Source: Alteraurantiacibacter aquimixticola (lineage in GTDB: Bacteria; Pseudomonadota; Alphaproteobacteria; Sphingomonadales; Sphingomonadaceae). From it: 64,000 bases of DNA. The translations under genes and the position numbers were made by a program. Below the pieces are notes generated by a model. It made no database searches. It saw nothing but the letters and a program-made list of their open reading frames with translations, and was not told where the DNA came from. The stretch lies in the NCBI RefSeq assembly GCF_004965515.1, contig NZ_SSHH01000004.1:154599-218598 (forward strand), read 5' to 3'. Shown here piece after piece: positions 52,379 to 61,967 of the stretch. The stretch's first letter is position 1; every line of letters begins with the position of its first letter.

Positions 52379-52920
52379 AGGTCGAGCCTTGCGCGATCCC
52401 CGGCCCGCTGGTGATCGAACCGGATGTCTATGGCGACGATCGCGGCTTCTTCATGGAAAGCTGGAACCGCGCCGCATTCGCCGCAGCCGGCCTCGACGTG
52501 GATTTCGTGCAGGACAATCACAGCCGCTCGCAAAAGGGCGTCTTGCGCGGCCTCCATTTCCAGGACCCCGGCGCGCAGGGCAAGCTGGTGCGAGTGGTTC
52601 ACGGCGCGGTGTTCGATGTCGCGGTGGATCTGCGCAAGGGTTCACCCACTTTCGGCAAATGGGTGGGCGTCGAACTGTCGGCAACGAACAAGCGCCTGTT
52701 CTGGGTTCCGCGCGGCTTTGCGCACGGCTTCCTGACGCTGGAGGACGGGACCGACTTCCTCTACAAATGCGATGCGCCCTACGCGCCGCAGCACGAACAC
52801 ACGCTGGCCTGGGACGATCCCGAAATCGGCATAGAGTGGCCTCTCGACGGCCTCTCGCCAATCCTTTCCGGCAAGGACCGTGACGGTCAGGCATTGGCCG
52901 ATGTGACGGCCTTCCTGTGA
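52375..52920 (+). CDS. rfbC: dTDP-4-dehydrorhamnose 3,5-epimerase
   Basis: A 181-residue cupin epimerase. [18 protein letters not shown] carries the catalytic His pair region, [20 protein letters not shown] the barrel core and [16 protein letters not shown] the second half. It converts dTDP-4-keto-6-deoxyglucose to the L-lyxo form. It overlaps rfbA and rfbD by four bases each. Confidence 0.97.
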   Translation: MKVEPCAIPGPLVIEPDVYGDDRGFFMESWNRAAFAAAGLDVDFVQDNHSRSQKGVLRGLHFQDPGAQGKLVRVVHGAVFDVAVDLRKGSPTFGKWVGVELSATNKRLFWVPRGFAHGFLTLEDGTDFLYKCDAPYAPQHEHTLAWDDPEIGIEWPLDGLSPILSGKDRDGQALADVTAFL

Positions 52921-53765
52921 ACATCCTGATCACCGGAGCCGCTGGCCAGCTGGGCCGGGCGCTGCTCGCCACCGCGCCGGAAGGGGTTCACGTTTCATAC
53001 GTCGACCGGACCGATTGCGATCTGACCGATCCGCGCGCCGTGCGTGAGCTGGTCAGGCATGTTTCGCCGGACATCGTCATCAATGCGGCCGCCTTCACCG
53101 CGGTCGACGCCGCGGAAAGCGACGAAGCAGCCGCCAGCGCCGTCAATACCGAAGCCGTCGCCACGCTCGTGGCCGAACATCAGGGCAAGCTCGTCCATGT
53201 CTCGACCGATTTCGTGTTCGACGGGACCTCCAGCCGCGCCTATCGCCCGGACGATCCGCGCAACCCCCTGTCAGCCTATGGCCGCACCAAGGCCGCGGGC
53301 GAGGACGCCTTGCGCCCGGGTGACCTGCTGGTCCGTACCAGCTGGATCCATTCCGCCGGAGGCGCGAATTTCGTGCGCACCATGCTGCGGCTGATGCGCG
53401 AAAGGGAAGAGCTCGCCGTGGTCGCCGACCAGATCGGCGCGCCAACCTGGGCGCCCGGCCTTGCCCGCACGATCTGGGGCCTGCTGGACAAGAATGCCTG
53501 CGGCACCTTCCATCACAGCGATGCAGGCGTGGCCAGCTGGTATGATTTTGCCGTTGCGATCCAGGAGGAGGCGCTGGCGCTTGGCTTGCTCAAGCGGGCC
53601 ATCGCCATCCGCCCCATCGCCACGGCAGACTATCCCACGCCGGCCACCCGCCCAGCCTTTTCTCTACTCGATTGCAGCGCTACGCGTGCCCTGCTGCAGG
53701 ATGGCGACGTACACTGGCGCGTCAACCTGCGCAGGATGTTGGAAGAGGAAGCACAGTTTGGCTAA
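52917..53765 (+). CDS. rfbD: dTDP-4-dehydrorhamnose reductase
   Basis: A 282-residue SDR enzyme. [19 protein letters not shown] binds NAD(P)H, VHVSTDFVFDG supplies the Ser/Thr, and YGRTKAAGE holds the Tyr-Lys pair. It performs the last step to dTDP-L-rhamnose. The GTG start overlaps the rfbC stop, and the stop is inside the first codons of rfbB. Confidence 0.96.
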   Translation: MNILITGAAGQLGRALLATAPEGVHVSYVDRTDCDLTDPRAVRELVRHVSPDIVINAAAFTAVDAAESDEAAASAVNTEAVATLVAEHQGKLVHVSTDFVFDGTSSRAYRPDDPRNPLSAYGRTKAAGEDALRPGDLLVRTSWIHSAGGANFVRTMLRLMREREELAVVADQIGAPTWAPGLARTIWGLLDKNACGTFHHSDAGVASWYDFAVAIQEEALALGLLKRAIAIRPIATADYPTPATRPAFSLLDCSATRALLQDGDVHWRVNLRRMLEEEAQFG

Positions 53766-54813
53766 TCTGCTCGTCACTGGGGGTGCCGGTTTTATCGGCG
53801 GGAACTTCGTCCATTACTGGGCGGACCGTCACCCCGGCGATGCGCTTATCGTGCTCGATTGCCTGACCTATGCCGGCAACAGGTCTACGATTGCCGGGGT
53901 CGAGCAGGCCGAACTGGTCGTCGGCGATATCCGCGATACCGCCCTGGTCGAAGAGCTGCTTCGAACGCGCGACATCGCAACCATCGTGCACTTCGCCGCC
54001 GAAAGCCATGTGGACCGGTCGATCAGCGGGCCCGATGCCTTTATCGACACCAATATCCTGGGCACCAACAGCCTGCTGAAGGCTGCCCGTTCCGTCTGGC
54101 TGGACGATGGCAGCGGCAAGCCGCACCGCTTCCACCATATCTCCACCGACGAGGTCTACGGATCGCTCGGCCCCGAGGATCCCGCCTTCAGCGAGACTAC
54201 TCCCTACGCGCCCAATTCGCCCTATTCGGCGTCAAAGGCCTCTTCCGACCATCTGGTGCGTGCCTATCACCACACCTTCGGCCTGGATGTCACGACCAGC
54301 AATTGCTCGAACAATTACGGGCCCTATCAATATCCGGAAAAGCTGATCCCCCTCTTCCTGCTGAACGCGCTGCATGGCCGCCACCTGCCCATTTACGGCG
54401 ACGGAATGAATGTGCGCGACTGGCTTTATGTCGAGGATCACTGCCGCGGGATCGATGCATGCCTCAACCGGGGCAAGCCCGGTGAGACCTATAATATCGG
54501 CGGCGGCGAGGAATTGCCCAACATGGCTGTGATCGACCGCATCTGCGCCGAAGTAGACCGCGCCTTCGCGACGATCGACGGGCTTGCAGCACGCTTTCCC
54601 GATGCCCCGGCCGCCAGCGGGAAGCCGACCGCCGGGCTCAAGACATTCGTCGAGGACCGCAAGGGCCACGATCGGCGCTATGCGATCGACGAGACGAAAG
54701 CGCGCGACGAACTGGGCTATGTGCCGCAGCACGATTTCGAACAGGGCCTGGCCGATACCTTGCGATGGTATCTGAACAATGAGGACTGGTGGCGGCCCCT
54801 GCAATCGCGGTAA
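53758..54813 (+). CDS. rfbB: dTDP-glucose 4,6-dehydratase
   Basis: A 351-residue RmlB. LLVTGGAGFIGGNFVHYW binds NAD, HISTDEVYGSL and YSASKASSDHLV contain the Ser/Thr-Asp-Glu and Tyr-Lys catalytic residues, and NNYGPYQYPEKLIPLFL is diagnostic. It makes dTDP-4-keto-6-deoxyglucose. The TTG start (GGAAGAGGAA upstream) overlaps the rfbD end by eight bases. It converges on the flippase gene with an 18-base gap. Confidence 0.96.
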   Translation: MANLLVTGGAGFIGGNFVHYWADRHPGDALIVLDCLTYAGNRSTIAGVEQAELVVGDIRDTALVEELLRTRDIATIVHFAAESHVDRSISGPDAFIDTNILGTNSLLKAARSVWLDDGSGKPHRFHHISTDEVYGSLGPEDPAFSETTPYAPNSPYSASKASSDHLVRAYHHTFGLDVTTSNCSNNYGPYQYPEKLIPLFLLNALHGRHLPIYGDGMNVRDWLYVEDHCRGIDACLNRGKPGETYNIGGGEELPNMAVIDRICAEVDRAFATIDGLAARFPDAPAASGKPTAGLKTFVEDRKGHDRRYAIDETKARDELGYVPQHDFEQGLADTLRWYLNNEDWWRPLQSR

Positions 54814-54831
54814 GCCTAAGCGCGAATTGCA

Positions 54832-56250
54832 TCACCTCCGCTTGATAAGCGTGCGGATTTCATCCGCCAGCGGATGCTTCAACAAGAAAAGGCTCGCCAG
54901 CGAAGTGCCTGACATGACGGCGGCAATTGCACCGAGCAGTGCCCAGCCTTCCGTTCCCAAACGCGCCAGGGCCAGCTTCGCGACGAAGGTGATCAACACC
55001 GGTATCGCGCCGGTCAAGAACGGCCGGATGAGAGCCCGCAGCAGCTTCGCGACATCGGTATCGCAATAGCGCTTTAACGCGTAGATCAGTTGCCCGGCAT
55101 TGAAGTAGCCCGACGCCATGATTGCCAGACACGCAGCCTCCAGGCCGTATGGCACCAGCACGATCAGCAAAACGACCCGCAAGGCCAGATTGAAGATCCG
55201 GTTGCGCAAGACGACGTCCAGCCGATCGCACGCCGTGAGATAGGCCGTGGCAGGGCTGGTGATCGGCCAGAAGATGAGCCCAAGCGCGATGATCGTCATC
55301 GCTGGCGCCGCCGGGGCCCACTGCTCGCCATAGACCAGGGGGACGATCAAATCCGATGCCACGGCCAGGAAACCGAAGAACGCGGTCGATACGGTCAGCA
55401 TGACCATGCTGGAATTGAGCACCGTCTCGAGGCCATTCAGCCCATCGCGCTGCTGGGCGCCAATACGTGCGCGAATCAGCGGATCGATCGCTCTGGGTAT
55501 GGTCTGGTTATAAAGCCGCGAAACCGTGCCGGCGCGCGCGAAGAGCGCTGCCTGCGACACGTTGGCCATGGCCCCGATGATCATTTGACCGGCCTGGCTT
55601 GTCATGGTCTGCAACAGGTTGGATCCGATCATCATCGAACCGAAACTGGCGATCTTCCTCATGTTCGCGAAAGATGGCCGAAGCAGCACATGCTCGGGCG
55701 CGACAAAAATCAGGAACAGGAGCTGCGCGAAGGCTGCCGCCACGGTGGCATAGGCGAGGCCCATATAGCTAAAACCGAGCCAGACCAGGCCCACCTGCAA
55801 TGCCGACATGACAATGGTGGAAATGGCCGTCGCCACGTTGATGATGACGAAGCGTTCCTCGCGGGCCAGCATGTTGGTGATCGGCATGGTGAACAAGATG
55901 ACCACCATCGCCAGCGGCAGAACCATCGTGATGTCGGCGACGCCGGGGCTTTCATAGATTTCGAGCAACAGCGGACGGCTGGCGAAAATCGCCACTACAC
56001 CGATCAGCGTTCCCAGAAACGCGAAGCCGAAAACACTGCGCCTTGTCTCAATCAGGTCATCCTTGGCATAAAGCAGATATTCGCCGACGCCGCGCTGCAG
56101 AACGCCGACGAGCGTGATGACGGCGAGGCCGATGGAAAAGACGCCAAACTCTGCCGGCTGCATCATGCGCGCCACGGCAATCGATGCCGCAAGGCTGACA
56201 ACAGCCACGACGGATTGGGCGGTCAACGCAGAATAGATGTTTCTACGCAT
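54832..56250 (-). CDS. Polysaccharide flippase (Wzx-like, MATE/PST family)
   Basis: A 472-residue membrane protein with about twelve to fourteen helices. The N-terminus (SVVAVVSLAASIAVARMMQP, EFGVFSIGLAVITL) is typical of O-antigen/exopolysaccharide transporters of the polysaccharide-synthesis type. It would flip the undecaprenyl-linked repeat unit. It is the last gene of the minus-strand glycan operon that begins at 60413. Confidence 0.87.
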   Translation of the reverse strand: MRRNIYSALTAQSVVAVVSLAASIAVARMMQPAEFGVFSIGLAVITLVGVLQRGVGEYLLYAKDDLIETRRSVFGFAFLGTLIGVVAIFASRPLLLEIYESPGVADITMVLPLAMVVILFTMPITNMLAREERFVIINVATAISTIVMSALQVGLVWLGFSYMGLAYATVAAAFAQLLFLIFVAPEHVLLRPSFANMRKIASFGSMMIGSNLLQTMTSQAGQMIIGAMANVSQAALFARAGTVSRLYNQTIPRAIDPLIRARIGAQQRDGLNGLETVLNSSMVMLTVSTAFFGFLAVASDLIVPLVYGEQWAPAAPAMTIIALGLIFWPITSPATAYLTACDRLDVVLRNRIFNLALRVVLLIVLVPYGLEAACLAIMASGYFNAGQLIYALKRYCDTDVAKLLRALIRPFLTGAIPVLITFVAKLALARLGTEGWALLGAIAAVMSGTSLASLFLLKHPLADEIRTLIKRR

Positions 56251-56280
56251 GGCTTTGCTGATGGCTGCCGGGCGATGGTC

Positions 56281-57333
56281 TCATTTCGATGCGATACGCT
56301 TGCCGCTATCGACCCGCGCGTTGCGGACGAGATCCTCCACTTCCGCAACCGCTTCCTTCATCGCTTGCAATTTCGCGGCGAAGACCTTCGGATCGCTGAG
56401 GAATGTCGGGCCGACGGCGACCTTTTTCAGATCGGCTATCGCCCTGCTTTCGGCAAGGCGGCGCGCAGGGAACAGGAGCTTCGCGAAGACACGCCGTGCG
56501 CGGCTTGGGCGGCACTGCAAGAGCGCCCTTTTTAATGAAGGATCGAAGCGCTTCTTCAGATATTCGACCAGCGCATCCTGCGCGATCGCCTCATTCAGCG
56601 TTCGCTCTGGAACGATGCCGTGCCGCGAGAGGATCGTCTGCATCCGGGCATAGACCCATTCGTCCGTTCCGTGTCCGGCCGAAATGGTCGCGGGCCGCAG
56701 GGGAACTTCCATCGACGAGGTCCAGTCCCGCCACTTGAACTCGTCGAATGCGGGTGAGATCATGACCGGAACCCACGGTATCCGCATCGTATCGGCGACG
56801 ATCGCCCCGTGCATCGCCTCGGTGACGACAAGCTTCGCCCCGGCAAAGGCTTGCAGAACATCATCCACCGGCTGCTGCGGGGAAACGAAGCGCATTCCCG
56901 CTCGATCGGCAATATGTTCCCACCGCGCGCTTCTGATGCTGCGATGATGCGGCATGAAGACCACGTCCCCGCCATCGCTGCGATCAGGCAGCAATCCGGG
57001 CTTGGCAGCCAGGAGGATTGCTCCGTCGGTAATAGCAGCTTCGGGCATGCCGATGACTTTCGCTGTCAGAGGTCCCCTGACGGCTTTCACAAGCCATTTC
57101 GAAACCGCTTTCGGAGGCAAGTCATAAGACGTGCCTGCCCCAAGAATGACTACGGTCTTCCCCGAACCCTCAAATTTCCCGATCCACTCTTCCGAAAGTA
57201 TGCTGCCAATGCCTACAATGACCAAATCATCGATCTCGAATACGCCGGAAGAGAGGATCGCAGGCCACACCAGCTCATTCAGATCGTCGCCAAAATTTGG
57301 CTTGGTACCTCTGTAATAAAATAGCTCCACCAA
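56281..57333 (-). CDS. Polysaccharide pyruvyl transferase-family protein
   Basis: A 350-residue protein of the PF04230 family. FYYRGTKPNFGDDLNELVWP at the N-terminus and VVTEAMHGAIVADTMRIPWVPV in the second half are family motifs. It would add a pyruvate ketal from phosphoenolpyruvate to a sugar residue of the repeat unit. The start is a TTG one base after the GT2 stop, with AAAGGATAAA upstream. The C-terminal ~80 residues are basic and extended relative to the core domain. Confidence 0.85.
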   Translation of the reverse strand: MVELFYYRGTKPNFGDDLNELVWPAILSSGVFEIDDLVIVGIGSILSEEWIGKFEGSGKTVVILGAGTSYDLPPKAVSKWLVKAVRGPLTAKVIGMPEAAITDGAILLAAKPGLLPDRSDGGDVVFMPHHRSIRSARWEHIADRAGMRFVSPQQPVDDVLQAFAGAKLVVTEAMHGAIVADTMRIPWVPVMISPAFDEFKWRDWTSSMEVPLRPATISAGHGTDEWVYARMQTILSRHGIVPERTLNEAIAQDALVEYLKKRFDPSLKRALLQCRPSRARRVFAKLLFPARRLAESRAIADLKKVAVGPTFLSDPKVFAAKLQAMKEAVAEVEDLVRNARVDSGKRIASK

Positions 57334-57334
57334 T

Positions 57335-58282
57335 TTATCCTTTGTTAAATAGGTTAGCTATCAGATTTTTGCGGAGAAATGGGTGCTTTATTAGAGACCT
57401 GATCGCTCTTAAGTACCGGCGTTGCTGAAGACTTGCCTTGAACCCCCTTTGAGCGCTGGCATAGAAAAAATCCGAGAGAGCTTCTGCCCGTTCTTCGAGC
57501 AGTTTTTCATAATCTGCATTGCCACTTATACCTGCCGCATTCTTTAGCGCTCGGGAGTCCCGCGCCATGCCAAGGTAGTCGGTTTTTGTCTGGCTAAATC
57601 CGGAATTTCGCGACGTCCAGCGATAGCCTGGCTCGGGCAAGAGCAGGAAACGCCCTCCTGCGACCAGGCAGCGGACATAGAACTGGAAATCCTCGCCATG
57701 CCTGACTGCGGTGGGATAAAGCTCCGGAAGGCTCGCAACAAACTGGCTTCGGAAACAAGGTTTAAGCAAACCGTAATCGAGCTGGCCAGTATCCGGTCGC
57801 GACTGCCGAAGAAGTGCAGGTAAGTCGATCCACTCTGGCTGGTTTATGCTGGTTATTTTCCGGCCACTCAATTTTTCAGCCACGGCATCGTAGACTCGCA
57901 CATTATCCGCAACCAGATCTGCGTGGAATTCACGACCCGCCCTCACCAACCGCGCCAATCTTCCGAGATCGAAGGTGTCATCGGCATCGAGCACGGCGAT
58001 CCACTCTCCTTTTGCCTCACGAAATCCGGCATTTCTCGCACCCGCCGGGCCTTGGTTGCGATCAAGCCGAATAGCGCGCACTCGCGTGTCGCCCTCGTAA
58101 GTTGAAGTCACCTTGTCAGCGGTTCTCTCCGGGCACTCATCGTCGACCACAATGACTTCATAGCTCACACCCTCTTGAGCCAAGACAGAATCGATGGCGT
58201 TGGAGATGAAGCGCGCTGCCCGATATGCCGGGATGACAACGCTCACCTCTGGTGCCGGAGCGTTCGCGCTATGCGACTTCAT
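57335..58282 (-). CDS. Family 2 glycosyltransferase
   Basis: A 315-residue GT-A enzyme: VSVVIPAYRAARFISNAIDS, VIVVDDECPERT and AVLDADDTFDLGRLA (DxD) are clear. The C-terminal part is Arg/Lys rich (QQRRYLRAIRSLIKHPFLRK), suggesting membrane-surface contact. The donor sugar is unknown. It overlaps the upstream GT4 gene by four bases and continues into the pyruvyl transferase gene. Confidence 0.9.
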   Translation of the reverse strand: MKSHSANAPAPEVSVVIPAYRAARFISNAIDSVLAQEGVSYEVIVVDDECPERTADKVTSTYEGDTRVRAIRLDRNQGPAGARNAGFREAKGEWIAVLDADDTFDLGRLARLVRAGREFHADLVADNVRVYDAVAEKLSGRKITSINQPEWIDLPALLRQSRPDTGQLDYGLLKPCFRSQFVASLPELYPTAVRHGEDFQFYVRCLVAGGRFLLLPEPGYRWTSRNSGFSQTKTDYLGMARDSRALKNAAGISGNADYEKLLEERAEALSDFFYASAQRGFKASLQQRRYLRAIRSLIKHPFLRKNLIANLFNKG

Positions 58283-59484
58283 CGCTCGTCTTCCATGTTT
58301 GGATCATGGCCAATCAGAAGTGATCTTAGGAGCATATTCGCCCGCTTCATCTCGTACCGCTCCGCAACGGACCGCCTTCCCTGCTGGCCCATCTTGCGAG
58401 CAAGCTCCTTGTCCTGAAGCAGGAGGGCGATTTTTTGCCCCATTGCATCGACATCGCGTTCATCTACGAGGAAGCCCGTCTCCCCGTCCAGTACGGTTTC
58501 GCGAAACGATCCGTGACGGGTGACGACGACTGGCTTGGCATAGGCCATCGCTTCGAGCACGGAAAGGCCCAGCGTTTCGACGCCGCTCTTCGGGATCGAG
58601 ACATTATGCTGGATCAGCATGTCGGATTTCGCGATGGCAGAGAGCGTATCCGCGTGGGAAAGTCCGCCCCTGAACAGGACGTTGTCTCCGATCTCCAGAT
58701 CACGGACCAATTGACGCAAATCCGGTTCCAGCGGCCCTTCGCCTATGATCTCGAGCGTCGCGCCTGGCACCAACGCCAGCGCTTTCGCGAAACTTCTTAT
58801 CGCAAGATCGGGGCCTTTCCACGGTATCATCCGCGAAACCATCACTGCCCGGCCTCCGCGCTGCCCGGGCATGTCTTCGATCGGAGGAATTCGCACCCCG
58901 CAAGGAATCTTGCTGATTTTACCGGGGTCGCAGCCGAGCTCGATCAGCCGGCACCGCATCATCTCGGACCCGATAATCGCTCCGTCGATGCGCTGCAGCA
59001 GCTTGCGCAATTCGCTTTCATAGCGCGCCGTCCAGGTGAGGATGAAGATGTCGAAGCCATGGAAGTAGACATAGGCCCGCGCACCGGCGGCCAGGACGGC
59101 GGGAAGTACGTCCATCGCAAAGTCCCCGAATTCGACCAGGACGGTCCCGACATCCTGTCGCCTCAGGAACGATTCGATTGCGGCGCGGTTTTGCTGCGTC
59201 AGTCGCTGAGGATAGGCGAAGGCCCGCAACCGAAGCCGCTTCTTGAGCTGCATGCGCAAGCGCGATGATCGATCGTATACGGGATCGGCCAGCATGAGAT
59301 GGGGAATATCCGCGAACTCCGGCGGTGGAGACGCGGTTGAGACGAGTGCCAGCACTTCTGCCGGAAACGCCCGCACGTGATCGCGTACGAAGGTCTGCGA
59401 AAGGATGTCGAAACGCCGCGTAATGATCGCCACGCGCGGCGAATGCGGCGGAGGATCCGCGACAGTAGCCGTCGCAGCATTCAT
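58279..59484 (-). CDS. Family 4 glycosyltransferase
   Basis: A 401-residue GT-B enzyme. The N-domain begins VAIITRRFDILSQTFVRDHV; the donor domain has VMVSRMIPWKGPDLAIRSFA, LEIIGEGPLEPDL, SIPKSGVETLGLSVLEAMAY (the E-x7-E motif) and KPVVVTRHGSFRE. It overlaps genes on both sides by four bases. The ATG at 59484 is preferred over the in-frame 59547 start because it overlaps the preceding stop. Confidence 0.9.
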   Translation of the reverse strand: MNAATATVADPPPHSPRVAIITRRFDILSQTFVRDHVRAFPAEVLALVSTASPPPEFADIPHLMLADPVYDRSSRLRMQLKKRLRLRAFAYPQRLTQQNRAAIESFLRRQDVGTVLVEFGDFAMDVLPAVLAAGARAYVYFHGFDIFILTWTARYESELRKLLQRIDGAIIGSEMMRCRLIELGCDPGKISKIPCGVRIPPIEDMPGQRGGRAVMVSRMIPWKGPDLAIRSFAKALALVPGATLEIIGEGPLEPDLRQLVRDLEIGDNVLFRGGLSHADTLSAIAKSDMLIQHNVSIPKSGVETLGLSVLEAMAYAKPVVVTRHGSFRETVLDGETGFLVDERDVDAMGQKIALLLQDKELARKMGQQGRRSVAERYEMKRANMLLRSLLIGHDPNMEDER

Positions 59485-60413
59485 GATCGGCCCAGCTCTC
59501 GCTTCACCTTGTCCACCAGCCGCCGCGCGAGTGCTTGCGCATCCCAATGCGCCTGGCGCAACGATGCGAGCGGTCCAGGTTCAAGCAGCATATCCTGCAT
59601 GCGAACCGTACCGAAATTGTGCGTCTTGGATACGGTATAGTTGTTGGCCGAATGCCAGACCATGCATTCCGGCAGCGGCGCGAGCTCCTGGTCCACCGGC
59701 ACTACGTAACGCGAAGGCAGGCCGCGCGGGACATTTTCAAACGTAAGCGCCCAGGCGGATTGCACACGGCAGGAGTGGTTGCGCGATTGGGGCAGGGTGT
59801 CCGCCTCGTCGATATCCGACCATGGCGAGGCGAAATATTCCGCGCAGAGTTCCCGGTCGAGCACGAAGCCCGCCCAATAAGAAAATTGCGGGGCGACGAA
59901 GGCTTGTCCGTCGACTGTCAGCTTCTCGCGATCCTGTACCGGCTGGTAGCCGCGGCTGTCGGGCGACATGCGCGTTCCGTCCGGCAGCACCTCGTAACGC
60001 AGGAAGCCCGGGATACAGCCAGCCGCCTTGGCGCCCGGAAGGAAGCGCTCGAAATAGGCGATATTGTCCGCATCGACGACGATATCGTCTTCGATATACA
60101 TGAACAGGTCTTGTGCGGTCCCGGACCTGTCGAACCATTCGCGAAGATGTCGCTTGTGCCACCAGGTCAGATGCCAGGGATGGTCCATGCCGTGGGCCCG
60201 GTCGAATTTCAGGGCGAAGCCGGCAGCTTCCAACTTGCGTTTGGCTTGCCCGATCAGATCCTCGTCAGCGATGGCAAGGTCGTTGGTGACGACCGTGACT
60301 GTGACCTGTTCGCGCCGCCAGCCGGCAATCGCTTCAAGCACCTTTGCAAGATATGGGATACGTGCGGGTACGTAATGCGCCGCAATCGAAACGTCGAATG
60401 TCGGCACCGGCAT
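59481..60413 (-). CDS. Putative glycosyltransferase (GT-A-like)
   Basis: A 310-residue protein. FDVSIAAHYVPARIPYLAKV and QVTVTVVTNDLAI suggest a Rossmann-like sugar-nucleotide fold, and LFMYIEDDIVVDADNIAYFE supplies a DxD-like metal site. HGMDHPWHLTWWHKRHLREW is a conserved-looking aromatic segment. I do not recognise the exact family. CAGGAG precedes the ATG. It heads a five-gene glycan operon ending with the flippase. Confidence 0.7.
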   Translation of the reverse strand: MPVPTFDVSIAAHYVPARIPYLAKVLEAIAGWRREQVTVTVVTNDLAIADEDLIGQAKRKLEAAGFALKFDRAHGMDHPWHLTWWHKRHLREWFDRSGTAQDLFMYIEDDIVVDADNIAYFERFLPGAKAAGCIPGFLRYEVLPDGTRMSPDSRGYQPVQDREKLTVDGQAFVAPQFSYWAGFVLDRELCAEYFASPWSDIDEADTLPQSRNHSCRVQSAWALTFENVPRGLPSRYVVPVDQELAPLPECMVWHSANNYTVSKTHNFGTVRMQDMLLEPGPLASLRQAHWDAQALARRLVDKVKRELGRS

Positions 60414-60661
60414 TTCAACTCCTGGACGGGACCCTCTGATACATCCCCGCTAGCATGCCGGGCCGCATTTCCCAAAGTCATTGTGCGATTGCAAAGGGGA
60501 TTCCGCGCTTGGCACATTATGCCGGAAAATCCACGAAATCCGTGCCTTTTTCCTCGCAAACTCCTGCGTTATCATTATCACTTGGTGCACCCATCGGGTA
60601 TTCAGGATTGTGATTGGCGCGGCGCTTGTTGCACCGCAACAGAGGCGAGGACCAAAGTCGG

Positions 60662-61273
60662 GTGCCGAAACAAAAGGTATTTTGCATCGGGTTCCAGAAG
60701 ACCGGGACCACGAGCCTGGAACATGCTCTGCAATCTGTGGGATACCGGGTCAAAAGCGTTTTCGGTCGCGACCTGACCTATGACGAACTCAAGGCAACCT
60801 ATGTCGATCGCGGCCTGGAAATTGCCCGGGAATACGACGCGCTGGAAGACATGCCCTGGCCGCTGATGTTTCGGGAGCTCGACGCAGCCTTCCCAGGCTC
60901 GAAGTTCATTCTGACCTTGCGCGATGCGGACGCATGGATCCGTTCTATCGTCGGCCATTTTCGCGACAATGCCCATGTTATGCAGCAATTGACTTATGGT
61001 GAGGATGCCGGGGCGCCCGTAGGCAATGAAGACCGCTATCGAGCGGTCTATGAAGCGCATAATGCTGCGGTGCTCGATTATTTCGCTGACCGCCCAGATG
61101 ATTTGCTGGTGATGCGCCTGGAGGCAGGCGATGGATGGGAGAAGCTCGCGCCATTCCTGGGCATCGAGGGTGCACCAACCGGGCCGTTCGTGCACACGAA
61201 TACGCGCAAGGCGCGCAATTCGGTCTTCCGGCGGATCAGGGGCAGGATGAGGCGCGCCGGGATCCTGTCATAG
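60662..61273 (+). CDS. Sulfotransferase-domain protein
   Basis: A 203-residue protein of the Sulfotransfer_4-like group. The PAPS-loop equivalent is FCIGFQKTGTTSLEHALQSV, and FILTLRDADAWIRSIVGHF is the second binding segment. It is the second sulfotransferase of the window and is divergent from the glycan operon (248-base gap without ORF). The GTG start has GAGGACC upstream; an earlier in-frame start at 60614 adds 16 residues. Confidence 0.82.
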   Translation: MPKQKVFCIGFQKTGTTSLEHALQSVGYRVKSVFGRDLTYDELKATYVDRGLEIAREYDALEDMPWPLMFRELDAAFPGSKFILTLRDADAWIRSIVGHFRDNAHVMQQLTYGEDAGAPVGNEDRYRAVYEAHNAAVLDYFADRPDDLLVMRLEAGDGWEKLAPFLGIEGAPTGPFVHTNTRKARNSVFRRIRGRMRRAGILS

Positions 61274-61340
61274 CGTCGAGCGAACGGCAGAAGGGCAGGG
61301 TTCTGCTTGCGTTTGCCCAGCGCCGCGAAGATGAAGGGTT

Positions 61341-61931
61341 ATGGATCAGATGAGCGAAGAGCCTCTCCCATACAAGAAAAGCCTCGATCTCCGCTCGCGC
61401 CTGATGCGCCTTGTCGGCTCCGCTTTCGATCCTCGCGCCTGGATGCATCTTTTCAAGATCATCAATTATTACAATTACTCGCACGTGTCGCAGCTGCGGG
61501 TAATGAAAATAGGGGCCGAACCGAGCATCAGCCCCGACGCGGTCTTTGCCAATGGCGAGCGGATAGTCCTTGGCGATCGCGTGCGCATCGGTTCGCGGTG
61601 CCATTTATGGGCAGGCCCCGCAAAAGGGCGGATCATTGTCGGCGACGATGTGCTGTTCGGGCCCGATGTCATGCTGACCGCCGCAAGCTACAACTACAAC
61701 CGGGGTTCGCCGGTCACCGAACAGCCGATGAGCGAAGGCGACATCGTGATCGGCAACGATGTGTGGCTGGCAACGCGGTGCGTGGTGTTGCCGGGCGCCA
61801 GGATCGGCGATGGCGCCATTATAGCCGCCGGCGCTGTTGTGAAGGGCGAGATACCCGCGATGGCTATCGCTGCGGGCTCGCCTGCTCGCGTCGTCAGTCA
61901 ACGCGAGGTCACACACAGGCCGGCGGACTAA
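61341..61931 (+). CDS. Hexapeptide-repeat O-acetyltransferase
   Basis: A 196-residue left-handed beta-helix acyltransferase. The repeats include IVLGDRVRIGSRCHLWAG, IIVGDDVLFGPDVMLTA and IVIGNDVWLATRCVVLPGA, and the C-terminal AIAAGSPARVV cap is typical of WcaF/NodL enzymes. It would acetylate a glycan with acetyl-CoA. ATGs at 61341 and 61350 are both possible; GAAGGG lies upstream. It follows the sulfotransferase gene by 67 bases and is probably co-transcribed. Confidence 0.88.
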   Translation: MDQMSEEPLPYKKSLDLRSRLMRLVGSAFDPRAWMHLFKIINYYNYSHVSQLRVMKIGAEPSISPDAVFANGERIVLGDRVRIGSRCHLWAGPAKGRIIVGDDVLFGPDVMLTAASYNYNRGSPVTEQPMSEGDIVIGNDVWLATRCVVLPGARIGDGAIIAAGAVVKGEIPAMAIAAGSPARVVSQREVTHRPAD

Positions 61932-61967
61932 GTGGCGATTATGTTGCGAGATCGCCGATAGGGCTGG

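Noticed and set aside
61934-61956. Terminator between the acetyltransferase and beta-helix genes
   Set aside because: GGCGAT/ATCGCC makes only a 6-bp stem with an 11-base loop and no T-run on either strand.
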